Shown here: positions 21,212-35,300 of the stretch, piece by piece
Numbering within the stretch: the stretch's first letter is position 1
How the letters are laid out: every line of letters begins with the position of its first letter
NCBI RefSeq assembly: GCF_902459465.1
Contig: NC_047065.1
Coordinates: 12,687,634-12,751,633, forward strand
DNA: 64,000 nt
DNA from: Asterias rubens
Taxonomy: Eukaryota > Echinodermata > Asteroidea > Forcipulatida > Asteriidae
Direction: 5' to 3'
Notes under the pieces: model-generated
What the model saw: only the letters and a program-made list of their open reading frames with translations
What the model was told of the DNA's origin: nothing
Database searches by the model: none
Made by a program: the position numbers and the translations under genes

Positions 21212-21339
21212 ATAACTTTCCGTATGGCGCCACCACTTTTTCACTCATTTTTACAAAAAGGGATATATCAATCAGGTAAATTAGATACTATATTATTTTA
21301 TTTCGAATGAAAAAGTGGTGGCGCCATACGGAAACTTTT
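21212..21339. mobile_element. Family-F hairpin MITE with 12 bp flanking direct repeat
   Basis: Same 128 bp unit as at 16716-16843, reversed. CCTACCTTTTGG occurs immediately on both sides (21200-21211 and 21340-21351), a likely target-site duplication or pre-existing repeat. Confidence 0.9.
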
Positions 21340-22096
21340 CCTACCTTTTGGTAATCGAATGTTAACTTATTATTATTCAATCAATTCAATTTCAATCAAA
21401 CATTCACAACATCCGCATCTCGTCATGTCACCCAACCAATTTACCACACACCCACCCCTCCCTGGCCCAAATGCACAGGTGCTCTGCCAATGGCAGAGAT
21501 TCAATTGTTAATAAAGGCACATCCCAAAATAATGCCAGATTTTTAATTTTCCATCCCCTGCCGTTTTACTCATACAGCTGGAGTAACTAAACTTGCCAAC
21601 AGACCTGTTAACAATCACAATGTCATTTCATTTGTGTCCCCTTACCAGAATTTTTATGTAATGCTCTAAAACCACTTTGATGTATAGACCTGCTTTTTAA
21701 CGAATATCCTTTATTTGTGCGTTTTTGTTTATATATTTGCTTGTTTGCCTTTTATAATAGTTGTTCGGTGATTTTTATTATCTTCTGTGCTTTTTTTATG
21801 CCCTCTCTTGCCTTAACTTAATGTATTTTTGGGGATTTAGGAGACATACGGCTAACGCCTTTTGCCGATAGTTATTTTTTAACTTTTATGCTGTCCTGGG
21901 CACCCCACTGTTGTTTTACTTTGTTTTCTTAAATATTTTTAATGTATACATACATGTGCTTGTACTTGTACAAAGTATGTGATTGCCCGAATAAATATTA
22001 TTATTATATTATTTTTACCTCAGTTGAATTATTTACACTTAATACTATAGTATTACTAGGCCTAAAAATATTTTGATAACAAATGCAAAAACTTAC

Positions 22097-22153
22097 CAGA
22101 TCCCGGAGCGAAACAGTGACAAAATGTTCCAGGTTGGTATGTCGCATCGCCAT
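22097..22153 (-). other. Possible isolated first coding exon of an unknown minus-strand gene
   Basis: A start codon in good context (AAAATGGCG) opens 19 codons, MAMRHTNLEHFVTVSLRDL, ending exactly at a strong CTG|GTAAGT donor. No recognisable downstream exon was found on the minus strand between here and GFOD, and I do not recognise the peptide. It could be a real first exon, a non-coding transcript sharing the CNOT10 upstream region, or chance. Confidence 0.2.
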
Positions 22154-23393
22154 TTTGTGACTTCCCGATATTTTCAATGCTTTATCTTTTAGTCACCAAG
22201 CCCTGAAGCGCAGGTACCAGCGTATGATTCGTAACCCTGCGGCTACGCCGTCGGCAGGAGGGTTACGTTATCGCAACTAAACTATGAGAGAAGTGGGAAA
22301 TAATACAAAAATATTTCCGGATCCTCTTTTTCACCTTTTTTTTACCTTTTTTTTATTTACAAAATGAAAAAACTTTTGTCTTTTGAGTCATTTTTGCTTT
22401 ATTCTTTCATGAGTTGAATAAACTAGTCTTAGAATTTAGACCCTATTTTATTTCACAAATGGAAAAGTAGTGGCTCAAATTAATGAATGCTATTCTTTTA
22501 TATTTGAAAACTTTTCTATTTTGTAAAGATAAAAGTTGCCAATATACATGTAGATGGATATCAATAGGCGTCATCGGCCGCCATATTTGACGAATTGTGC
22601 ATGCACGAAGAGCTACCATTGGCTGAGAGTCATGCGCAGCGCGTATACCCTTGCACTTTCCCTTGTTAGTACATCAAAGATGGCGGTTGATGATGCATTA
22701 TGTATTGTAACCCATCTATACCACCTGTGTGTAGTAATCGTAATGTAGCGCTAATTGTAATTCTATGACGTGAATGTTGATTCCCAAAGCAATTTGGTGA
22801 CTCAGTTTTCCATTTCATTCCATTTATTTCCCCCATTATTTTCCAATTTTGCCTAAATTTTTATTTTTTATTTTTTATTTATTTATTACTGATGTCCAAC
22901 AGCGGATAGCCGCCACTTACAGGAATCATTAAAATACGTATAAATATAAATAAAGGCTTGCCCCCTTTACCATCCATGAATATGATTATGATGCTAGCTT
23001 CCTCTACTCTAGTTTATTAAGATAAATACACATACTGTATCAAACAAAGCTGTTCACTACTTCTCAATGTTGTCAACATTTTTGAGATGTTTTACCTGTT
23101 TGTTTTTTTCTTTCAGATTGAGTGAGCTTTAGAAACAGCTAAGCCTGAAGGTTCTTGGAGATAATTTTAAACGGCAACATCCCCCACCCCTCCTAGTAAA
23201 AACATTTTGAGAAAAAGATTTCAATTTCCCTTAGTTTGAAGTTTTTCCAACTTCCACAGAGCCTGTATGTAAAAACACACTTACAAAGACCCTTACAAAA
23301 CCCAACAAAACCTGTTAAATGTAGATCTATACTTACAACGACATTTTACAGACTATGCTTATGTGAGAAAAAAACCGAGAAAGAAACAAAAAC

Positions 23394-26300
23394 ATGGCTG
23401 ACAAGGATAGTGGTAAGGAGAAAGAGGGTCCTTCGGAGTCCCCCGTCCCATCCCCGATCCCGGTCATCACCGAAGAAGAGAAGGAACTAGCGACGGCAGC
23501 CAGTCATGACTTTGAGGCTGGACACTACGCTCCGTGCCTGGAGAAACTTCACTCCCTCGCTAAGATGAGGAGTAACGATATTAAGGTCAACCATAATCTG
23601 ACCGTGGCAAAGTTCTTCCAGTCCGGCTGTTCGAGGATAGATGATATGCGAAAGGGCCTCGGCAATGTGTGTTCGCAGGTTAGTCACTCTACCAGACCCT
23701 CAGGGAGGAATGTAAATTTCAAACAAGTGATACTATATCTCGGTGTTGAACCTTGTTTACATTACCCTGGGGTTCTCCCTAAAGGCATACTGATTTCATG
23801 AGTGTTGTCGCTTGTTTAACCCGTTAGATATCAAAGAAGCCGCAAACGGCTTGTACCCCTGTGATCCCTGGCTACACAGCAAGTACAGGTTTAAAAAGGC
23901 TTCTGACTGGCACATCCAAACAAAGATATTAGTTAAAATTGAGTGGGGGTATAGATACACTGCACCTGTGTGTTGTGTAGTACACTTTTCAATAAGAGAA
24001 GGGGGTTCGACCCCTCCCCCCCTTGTGAATTGAATTATTTATAAGAGCTGTTGAATTATTCATGATGTAAAACAGGCCCATGTCAACTTGAGTGGTGGTA
24101 TAGATACACTGGAAGACACTGACCATGCCATACTGTTCTTCAATCACGCCGTCATCCTTTATCATATGAGGCAACATCACGAAGCCATCCGCATTCTGGA
24201 GAAGCTGTTCCAGATCATCGAACCACTAGGTGAGTACTTAGTTTGGTAGTTCGCTCGGCCCCAGCGGCCAGTCGATCCAGGACCGCTGGGATGGGCTTAT
24301 TGCTTGCACAGATTCTTGTTCAGGAAGTACGTCACTTATGCAGTGCATAGAACTATGGCGCAGTGTGAGTGTGATGCATGATGGGACTGCGCATTATTAA
24401 ACCAATGACAGTGCATGATACGTTTGCCCATCCCAGCGCCTTTGGTTAAAGCAACGTCGCTGGGGACGAGCGAAGTTTGGTAGCTGCATGTGGAAGCCAA
24501 AATGTCCTCAATTTGAGCCCACTGTTTAGTGGTGTGGTGGTCTAGTGCCCTAGACTCAAGTTCTGGTGGTGTCAAACTGTGGATTTGGTCATGAATTTGT
24601 GTCCTTAAAGGCAGTGGACACTATTGGTTATTACTCAAAATATTTATCAGCATAAAACCTTACTTGGTAAAGAGTAATGGAGAGAGGTTGATGGTATAAA
24701 ACACTGAGAAACGGCTCTCTCTGAAGTGACGTAGTTTTCGAAGAAAGAAGTAATTTTCCACAAATTTGATTTCGAGACAAATTTGATTTCAAGTTTAGAA
24801 TTTGAGGTCTTGAAATCAAGCATCTAAAAGCACACAACTTCCTGTGACAAGGGTGTTTTTTATTTCATTCATATCTCGCAAATTTGGCAACCAATTGAGC
24901 TCAAGTTTTCACAGGTTTGTTCAGAAACACCAAGTGAGAAGCCTGGTCTTTGACAATTACCAATAGTGTCCACTGTCGTTAAACAAAACCATAAATGCCC
25001 TTGTCCTTCAGATAGGTATAAGGGAAAAATACTGCCTCATGAAATTGGCTCCTGTCTGAAAGTTGTTTTGTCTATTGAATACAATTTTAAAAGGATATGT
25101 ACAGGAGTGTTAAAAATAAAAAACTTAAGTCAGCTTACTGATTATGAAGTTCATACCATAATCATTTTTTCTGGAAACTTTTTCCCTCTGAAATGAAGTC
25201 TTATCATATTAGGAAAACTATCCGAAACCTAAAAAGACAAAGCAACAGCTGATTTCATTTACTACTGCAAAATAAGGGCAAGGTGTTCACAGGCTTAAAA
25301 CTGCATTTTATGGTTTTTCACTATTTCTGACTCAACGGATTAAGCACAAATTCCAACAGGTTTGCAGTTTCATGTATTGACCCCTTGCAGGCGCGTCACA
25401 CGTGGGGACTGATGCCACGGTCACCATGTTGGTTGGCAGTTAGGTTTAGGTGTATTAACGCCGCGTCGCCTAAAATGCACACTTCACTGCATAACACACG
25501 GCATAGAGTTATATATGAAAACGCACAGTGAAATTGCCCAACAGTATGGCGCGTTCAATATTTTTCTGATGATGACGTCAGGTGAAATGAGTCAATATGG
25601 CCACACAAAACATGTGCACTGTCTTTGACTATTTTGTCAGCTCTACCAGTCCTGGACAGTACCTTTAATGTACTTCTCTCTTTTCACCACAGAGGAATCC
25701 TTGGGTCATAAGATACTACTTTTGCTAGTAGAGACCTACCTGAGTACGTACCAACCGGAGAAAGCTCTGGCCATTATATCTTACTTGGAGAAACAACTCT
25801 TCTCCACTGAGAATGCTAGCAACAAGGGCACGTCGGAAACTAGCGTGAGTAGAATTAATAGTGGCAGAAGGTTTTTCATTTATAATCCTCGGATAGGTGT
25901 TTACTCCATGATGTCTGAAAAATCTCCAATATGCAAGGCACTATGGCTTATTTCATATCTCTGCTTTACGCAAGCAAAGGATCTGCACTTACAGAAGCAG
26001 AGAATTGCCACATGGACGAAATGCACTTTACTATAAGGGAATCAATGTGTGGTGAAGAGGTTTTCAACTAGTGGTTTAAACCCGCGCCGAGGCCTGGACT
26101 TGATAATTTTACCGAGACGAAGTCGAGGTAAATTATCAAGAACCAGACCTAGGCAGGTTTAAACCACTAATTGAAAACCGATTCAACACACTTTGATTCC
26201 CTTTCATAAATACCTTTTCGGTAAAAAAACATCAACACTTTTTGGTCAAAAGGTAAAATAAATGCAAAAATTATAATTGTTCAATGATTTCTTTCAACAC

Positions 26301-29300
26301 AACACCCCTCCAGCAATGAAATGGTTAGGCCCTGTGGTAAACAACTCCTTATAAGGAAATGCTGTGCGCGTCACGCGTATCGCATGATGTGGCACACCTG
26401 TCCCTGCCGTTGCTCTCGACCAATAGGAATGAAGAAACTGTCATATACGCACAGGTCTAAGGGCGTGTCACGCCCATGTTATAACACTTTTTACTGGTGT
26501 TATATCATCCGTTCAAGCAACACCTTGTGATGCCCTCTCGACAAATCAGAATGGATAAACTGTCTTAGGTATTTATGAATTGTTATTGAAATTGTTATTT
26601 TTATTTCTTCATCTTCATATTTAGAACAAGGACAACAAGGAATCCAATAGCACTGAGGAGACAGGACAAGATCCAGAGAAGTATCGGCCGACTTTACACC
26701 TTGTAAGTTCATATATCGTAATCTCATCCTGAAATAGAGACCTTTGTAGCGATCTCCCTTAACACTGGTCCGTTGGCCAAATTCCAGTTAAAACACATTA
26801 AAGGACCAGTCCAAATTTACTCCAAGGGGTATGGGTGGCTACCCCAAATTTGAAAGCACCCTTTTTCATTTTGAAATAGGGACCCCTTAGGGATGAATGC
26901 CTCAGTGTTGGAGTGCACATTAAAGGAACACGTTGCCTTGGATCGGTCGAGTTGGTCTTTGAAAAGCGTTCTGTAACCATTTGTTATGAAATGCATATGA
27001 TTAGAAAGATGTTTTAAAAGTAGAAAATAATGATCCACACAAGTATCACTCGAAATTGCGTGGTTTTCCTTTTACCTCGTCGACAAACCAATCTGCCATT
27101 TGTGGTAGTCAACATTTTGACTCCCATAAATGGCCGACCGTATTAGTTCGCAAAGTAAAAGAAAAACCACACAAATTCAAGGCAAATGTGTGTGGATCAT
27201 TGTGTTCTACTTTTAAAACATCTTTCTCACCATATGAATTTGATAACAAACGGTTGCAAACGCTTTTCAAAGACAAACTCGGCTGATCCAAGGCACCGTG
27301 TTCCTTTAATCTGGAGGTCACTGGTTCAAGTCAGGCTGTAGTTACTTTGTCTTTGTTCAACTTGAAGACACTGGATACTATTGGTAATTGACAAAAAAAA
27401 AACAGTCTTCTCACTTGGTGTATCTCAACATATTTATAAAATAACAAACCTGTGAAAATTTGAGCTCAATTGGTCGCCGAAGTTGCAAAATAATAATGAC
27501 AGAAAAAACACCCTTGTCACATGAAGTTGTGTGTTTTCAGATGCTTGCTTTCAAGACCTCAAATTCTGAATATGAGGTCTCGAAATCAAATTTGTGGAAA
27601 ATTACTTCTTTCACGAAAACTACATCACTTCGGAGGGAGCTGTTTCTCACATTATTCTAAACTATCAACCTCTTCCCATTACTTGTAATCAAGAAAGGTT
27701 TTATGATAACAATTATTTTGAGTAATTACCAATAGTGTCCACTGCCTTTAAAATTAACAAAACTCAGTCATTTCCCCTTGCGGTTTGTTACTTGATATAA
27801 ATAATTTGTGTTTTAAAACTATTGACATTTTGTTTCTACAGCTGAAAACCAGATGCTACCTACAGTTGAAGCACGTCAAAGTTTGCAAGCGTGAAATCAA
27901 AACTGTCATGAACTCAGCTGGACCAGTAAGTCATGCCTTCACTCATTGGATCATATAGGTTTTCATAAATTTAAAATGGTAGCCAAAGCTTCATATGGTT
28001 TCCTTCCAATTACATAGCCTTGGGCTAATGGCTTGATCGGGGCCTTATTTCAAAAAGCCCTTTGTTAAAGGGTGTATGTAATTTTTTGTAGGACAAAAAA
28101 CACAATGTCCACAGATTTACACTAAACTTACACAGTTTGAAGATAATGATAGTAGAAAGCTTCCCTGAAAATATTACGTGCTGAGGTGCTGTAGTTTTTG
28201 GGAAATGAGTCAAACAATGTCATTAAAATAATTTTCGTCTCATGATACGAAAATTATTTTAAGCATTTACAATCGTATTTTCGTGACATTGTTTTACTCA
28301 TTTCCTCGAAAACTACAGCACCTCAGTAAGTAAGATTTGAAGGGAAGCTTTCCACTATCATTATCTTCAAACCCTGTAAGTTTAATGTAAATCTATGGAC
28401 ATTTTGAAAAGGTACCCGAATCCTTGAAGCACAAAAGCTTGCTAAGCACAGACAAATCTTGCTTAGCAGAAACAGTTTACCAGCCAAATTCCACAAGGTT
28501 GACCTTTTTGCAACTGGTTGCCCCACCCAATGTTTGCTTAAAATTGTTCACGCTTAACAACTTCAAGAAATTGGGCTCAGATGTTGAAGCATAGGCTAGT
28601 TTTATGCTACAAATTATTTTGAGTAACAATAGTGTCCAGCCAGTGCCTGAATCAAAATCTCATCCTTATTAATCCTGTTTCCCTGTCACTACTTAGTGCG
28701 CTGCCTCCTTGTTTCTGAAAGGCAACTTTGAGTTCATCCGTCAGAATTACCGCAAAGCCATCAAGCTGCTAAACAGCGTTCCTCCGTCCAGCGACTTCTT
28801 GAAGACGGGCCAGTGCGTCCCTGTCATGTACTTCAATAACCTTGCCTGTATCCACTTCTACATGGGAAAATACCATCTGGCTGCTTACTACGGACGGAGG
28901 GCACTGCAGGAAAATGCCAACGCAATGGCGGAGCTGCCCAAACGAAAAGGTTGGAGTTTGTTTTACTTATATATATTTTTTTAATCCATGCAACAAACAT
29001 TTTTTATACCTAATACTTAAACCAATCACTTGTTTGTGTCTTCTCTCAGGTCAATCCCTAAACAATCGTCACATCAAAACCCTGGGTATGAACCGTCGTT
29101 ATGAGCTTCTATACAACACGGGCATCCAGCTGCTCCATGCAGGGCGCCCTCTAGCGGCATTCGAATGCCTGACGGAGGCCATACAGGTTTACCCAACAAA
29201 CCCACGGCTCTGGTTGAGATTGGCCGAATGTTGCATCGCAGCCAATTCAACACCATCTGTGAGTTGCCATTTTTTATTATTTATTTTTATTTTTCAACTC

Positions 29301-32300
29301 TCTCTCTCAATTTTTGTCTAGGCTTGAAGAGGTCAATAGTTATTACCTTTGAAACGTCTATACATTGTATTGCTGTTAAATCATCTAGCATACTTATTTC
29401 ATTAACTCATTGTTATTTGTTTTCAACTTTATGTTTAATTGTTACTGTCAACATGAAAATTGTCTATGTTTTTAGCGTGGACAAATAAATAAATCTAATC
29501 TAATCTAATCTAATCTAAAAAATAACAAGTCCATTGAATTGAATTGAATGACCTTTTGGTTTTTGAATTGAATGACCTTTTGGTTTTTGCCACATCAGCA
29601 TCGTGTAGCTATTTTCTTCTTTATATTCGTAATTAAGCCCTCCTACTGTCTTAACGCTCCTACTGTCTGACCAATCAATATCATCTATATTTTGTTTCGA
29701 ATGATATGCCAGAATGCAATATGATCTCATAAGGTGAATGTATCTGCACAGTAGACAGTCAACCCTACTACTGTTAGACCATTCAATATCATCCACATGG
29801 TTTTGAATGGTAGATACACCAGCCTGCATTATGCTATCATGTGGTGAATGCGCCTACACTGTACAGAGTCAACCCTCCTGTGTCGCTAGACACACAAAGC
29901 CTTAAGGCCACTTCAAGGTGTGGGCTACAATCTATTTTTCCCCAGGGCCTTTGTCGCCTACTTCTGGGCCTGAAACAGGGTTACCCCCTTTACAGTCAAT
30001 ACGGATGAACTTATTAATATCATCCATATGCTTTACGATGATACAGTGTGGTTGCAGGCAATAAAATATGAATGCTTACACAGTGCACAGTCGACCCTCT
30101 TACTGTCTGACCGTTCAATGTCATCCACTATGGTTTTGAGTAATAGTTAACCCTTTGCCAGTCTGCATACACTATCAAACTTTGTGATGAATTGCATCCA
30201 CACAGTATTTTGTTTGTTTGTTTGAATGATCTTCCCATCAAGGGAACTCGGCAAACTCCCACAAAGGGATATAAACACCAAGCTGGCAACAGCCAATCTC
30301 TCTCACAAACATTGGTTTAACATCTATGATTATGAATTACACAAATCAAGAAACTGTGATTCATTAACTAGACGGCAATATTTGTCCTAGTCATTGTGAA
30401 ATCAGCGGTTAGCTGGGGGATTCGAACCCACAACCTTGTGATTGCAAGTCCTGCAGTCTAACCACTTGACCACAGTATACACATGTACATGTACACAGTT
30501 GTGCCACCATACAATGGATTTTTTAACTCGCTGAGAATGTTACCAACAATAGAGAAGGGTTTACACACTATTCATAAATACCTCAGACAGTTTCGCTCTT
30601 CCTATTGGTGAAGAGCGTGTCACGTGGGTGTGTATAAACCTTTGTTTATGACCGGTAAAAAGTGTTGAAACATGGGCGTGACATGAGAGCTTGCACCAGT
30701 GTATATGAGACCGAAAAGGTATTTATGAATGGGAATCAAAGTGTGTTGAATCGGTTTTCAACTAGTGGTTTAAACCCGCCAAGGCCTGGTTCTTGATCAT
30801 TAACCTCGACTTCGTCTCTGTAACATTATCAATAACCAGGCCTCGTTGGGTTTAAACCATTAGTAGAAAACCTCTTCACCACACATTGATTCCCTTATTT
30901 ATTTGATTATTACTATTTTTCTAGGGTGCTGAACCGGAAGGAAAGGTCTCAGGGGACGGCCCTAGACGTGGGATTGTACGCAACGTGATTGGTACAGGAC
31001 CTCATCGTAAAGTGATCCTGTCTCCTGGGTCATCAGAATATAAATACAGGTACGGATTCTGCCATGAATTTCTAACTTCAAAATCCTACTGTATGATTTG
31101 GAGAATTATTTATCAAGAATAAGATTTGACACCATGTCGTCATCATCATCATTCGGCATAGACTTGCATCCGTGGCCGCCTCGTCCTCAGGTTGTAATGG
31201 GGGCGCACTCCTGGAGTTGCCGCCATCACCTGTTGTCTTTCAATCACCATGTCGGCTCATTGTTTTAAGGTCATTAGTTGCAGTTTCATACTCCTAGTGA
31301 TCATTAAATGAAAATTGCGTATGCATGTTGAAAACCACATCAAAATCAATGAATAATCAGCTTACTTTAAAAAATGATGGTTTCTTTTTGCCAAAAAATT
31401 ATTTTGAAGACCCGTCTTGATCAATAAACTCCATTTACCAGGAGCTCCAAACTATGCAAAACCAAATTTATGCATTAAAGACACTGGCCACTATTGGTAA
31501 TTGTCAAAGACCAGTCTTCTCATTTGCTGTATCTCAACATATGCATAAAATAACAAACCTGTAAAAATTTGAGCTCAATTGGTCACCGAAGTTGCGAGAT
31601 AATAAAGAAAGAAAAAACACCCTTGTCACACAAAGTTGTGTGTGTTCAGATGCTTGAGGTCTCGAAATCAAATTTGTGGAAAATTATTCTTTCTCGAAAA
31701 CTGCTCCACTTCAGAGAGAGTTGTTTCTCACAATGTGTTATACTACCATCCTCTCCCCATTACTTGTTACCAAGTAAGGTTTTATGCGAATAAATATTCT
31801 GAGTAATTACCAATACTGTCTACTGCCTTTAAGAAAACTTTTAGCTAAAAGAGTTTTGATTCCATAACTTATTTATGAAAAATAAATAAACCTTGATCAT
31901 AATGTTTGTTTTCTTTTTGTTATTAACTATTTTTTGCATTATCACCCTTTTACTGGGACTATTAAATTTCTGGGGGAGATTTAGAATTAAGATTTATTTG
32001 GTGCATTACAAATACCTACTATTATTATTATTATTATTTTATTATAAGTAGGATTTGAAACTTTGCATGGTAGGAGTACAATCAGATGAGGTTTGTGGTG
32101 GAACCAATAAATCTCTTGTGACTCAGTGTTGATTCGGAAAAGAACCAATGGTTAGAAGTAATTTTCATTCATGTCATGATTGTCTCCTTATAGCGGAGAC
32201 GGACAGTCCGCTGCATTTCCAGCAGCCACGTTGGAGTTTGCTTCGCTATGTCTCTCCAACGCTCTGTCTCTACTACCTGACGAGGCATCTCACTCATCGG

Positions 32301-35300
32301 CCAGTAGGATCACAGCTAGAGGCAGTGTCAGTAGCGACTCATCCGAGGCTGCCGATTCAACAAGGTAAATTATGAGTAGGATTTGAAACTTTGCATGGTG
32401 GAAATTAGATATAGAAGAGTTTGAGGTAACACCATGTAATAACTATCTCTAAATGAGTTGGGGTGGTTCTGAAAAGAACCGTTGGTTTCAACTCGACGTT
32501 TCGATCAGTATGCTCTGATCGTCTTCTGGAGAATGCTGGACTCTGATGCTGCATGCTGCTTAAGTACTGGGCGGCGGGTTAGCTTGGTGATGCACGAAGG
32601 CGGGAAAAACAGGCGGGAAGTTGAACTCGGTGATGCGTGGTGAATTATTTTTCTCTCGGCCCAGTAGCGTGTATCTTAGGCATGATACTCTTAAGTCACA
32701 TTTCCGGCTTTTTCAAAAAAATGGATGTTTGGTTTCTGACATTGTTACTTTTGGAATATTGGATGTTTGGACTTTTTTGGTAGAGACATAAAAAAAAAAA
32801 CTAGCTTATATTGAATGTTCACCCGAAATAAAATTGAATGTTCACCCGAAATAAACCATGATGTAATTGTTTCACTATACCTCATACACGTCTCTAGTTC
32901 GACATTGTTGAGCTCGGGAAACATAGATTGAAATTAACTTGCGCCGCCATCTTTCGATGTGTTGTATGTCGCTATGGCGATGTTCACACATGCATGCAAC
33001 ATGACGATCGAACTTGTCATGCATATCTACCATGTGCGTGAATACTTGCGTGAACGCTTGGTAAACAGAAAAAATAGCATCTGGCACGTGATGTTAAATG
33101 GACCAGTGAGAATATGACTCTAGGTCATGAATACGTATAAGGTATAGAGATCTTTCGTGTCACGCTAACATGAATGACTGTAACTGCGTTTTATTTTGTG
33201 GTTTCGAACCCCCCCCCCCCCCCCCCCCCCCCGAGTTATATGTCTGTGATTTTTTTTCACAGAGCTCAGGAAACTACCGAGTATACAGTGTACACACATA
33301 TCAGTGTATATCGGTAAATCAAAATTAATATGATTTTTATATGTCTGAACCTGATTATGCCAATAACTTTTTACCCTTATGGAATATAATTTAAAAGTTT
33401 GATTTTGCTGTGTGTGTTTTTCATCCAGTAAGCAGCCAGGCCCCGGTCATTTAGCAGCGCCACCGGGTCAGGCCCTGAAGCCAGCCGATCTGACCAGTCT
33501 ACGATGTTCTATCCTAGCCAGCAGTGCCTACGTCTCCTTATCCCTGGGCGATAACGTGACCACCTTGGAGTTCACCAAACTTCTGTTGGCCCAGACTAGA
33601 CTGCCGGGCTCTCTCAAGTACGTAGCACCCCCACAAGTGAATTTTGTGTGTATAGACCGTATTCAATATGACGTCACCGTTCAGATATTTGCCCTACAAG
33701 ATGGCGTCTGCGGGCGTGTGTGTGTGGGTGTGCGTGTATGTGCCATAGAAATCAAACCGGGAACGCTGCGTGCTGCATGTTTCTTTGATGTACCCATGTA
33801 GATGCGCATACGGTTTGCCCTACAAGATGGCATCTGCGGGCGTGTGCATGTGTGTGCGTGCTTGTGCCATAGAAATCAAACTGAGAACACTGCGTGCTGC
33901 ATGTTTCTTTGATGTACCCATGTAGACACGCATACGGTTTGCCCTACAAGACGGCAACTTTCATAGCAAAAAAGGGGGGTTATGCAATACGTTGTATAGT
34001 CTAGTTGTTAACCCCTTGCTTTTTTTTCTGTGTGCATTCTGACTCTCTCTTTCTATTCATGTATTTTCACTTCACTGCTTATGTTACACTGAGTTACCGG
34101 GGGCCAATTTCATAGAGCTGCTTAAGCAAAAAAATTCCTTAAAGCCATTGGACACTTTCGGTAAACAGTATTTTCCAAGGCCCACACTTTGTGTATCACA
34201 ACTTAAATGTAAAATAACAAACCTGTGAAAATTTAGGCTCAATCGGTCATCGGAGTCGGGAGAAAATAACAGGAAAACCCACCATTGTTTCCCCACGTTT
34301 CGCCGTGTCATGACATGTGTTTAAAATAAATCTGTAGTTCTCGCTATCGAGAATTTATTTTGTTTTAATGTTTTCTCAAAAAGTAAAGCATTTCATGGAA
34401 TATCAGCCCATTGAGAAAGATTTTACCAAGGGTCAAAACATCAGGCCATTAAAGGCAGTCAACACTATTGGTAATTAATCAAAATAATTGTTAGCATAAA
34501 ACCTTTCTTGGTGACGAGTAATGGGGAGAGGTTTATGGTATAAAACATTGTGAGAAACGGCACCCTCTGAAGTGCCATAGTTTTCGAGAAAGAAGTAATT
34601 TTCCACGGATTTGATTTCAAGACCTCGGATTTAGAACTTGAGGTCTCGAAATCAACCATCTAAACGCACACATCTTTGTGTTACAAGGGTGTTTTTTCTT
34701 TCATTATTATCTTGCAAGTTCGATGACCGATTGAGCTCAAATTTTCACAGGTTTGTTATTTTTTGCATATGTTGAGATACACCAACTGTGAAGGCTAGTC
34801 TTTGATGATAGCCAATAGTGTCCACTGCCTTTAATTATTAATTGCATTTATACCATAGGTCTTTTTGGCTGGTAAGCAGTTTGCAACAGCTAATTCTATT
34901 TTAGTGTGTTAGTTGTTTTAAACCAGATGTGTGGGGCTGTGTTGCGCCAAGCCCGTCTGGAAGTATTGTTTTCCATTACTGTCACGTTTAGATTTTCCAT
35001 TACTGTCACCTTAGATTTTCCATTTCTGTCACGTCCAGATTTTCCATACCTGTCAGGTTTAGATTTTCAATTACTGTCGGGTTTAGATTTTCCATTACTG
35101 TCGGGTTTAGATTTTCCATTACTGTCACGTTTAGATTTTTAAAACTGTCAAGTCCAGATTTTCCTTGACTGTCACGTTTAGGTTTTCACTTACGGTCTCG
35201 TCTTCAGGCTCCGTTTCACAAAGGGTCAACTGTTAGGCATAAACTTGCATTCTAATGGGTTAACATTGAGTACTGGTATACCTTGATTGTGTTACACATA

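Larger units (their letters stand above)
18558..23393. other. Intergenic: GFOD 3' flank and CNOT10 5' flank
   Basis: It contains an S1 SINE, family-A, -E and -F MITEs, a run of 22 G at 20660-20681 and AT-rich sequence. A strong donor-like CAAAG|GTAAGTATT at 21119 and an acceptor at 23116 could belong to CNOT10 5' UTR exons. No protein gene was recognised apart from the doubtful exon at 22097-22153. Confidence 0.5.

Noticed and set aside
29165-29488. Plus-strand ORF starting [10 protein letters not shown]
   Set aside because: It is a shifted frame over CNOT10 exon 7 that reads on into the intron.
30412-30480. tRNA gene on the minus strand
   Set aside because: A and B boxes are good but the acceptor stem does not pair and a SINE body follows.
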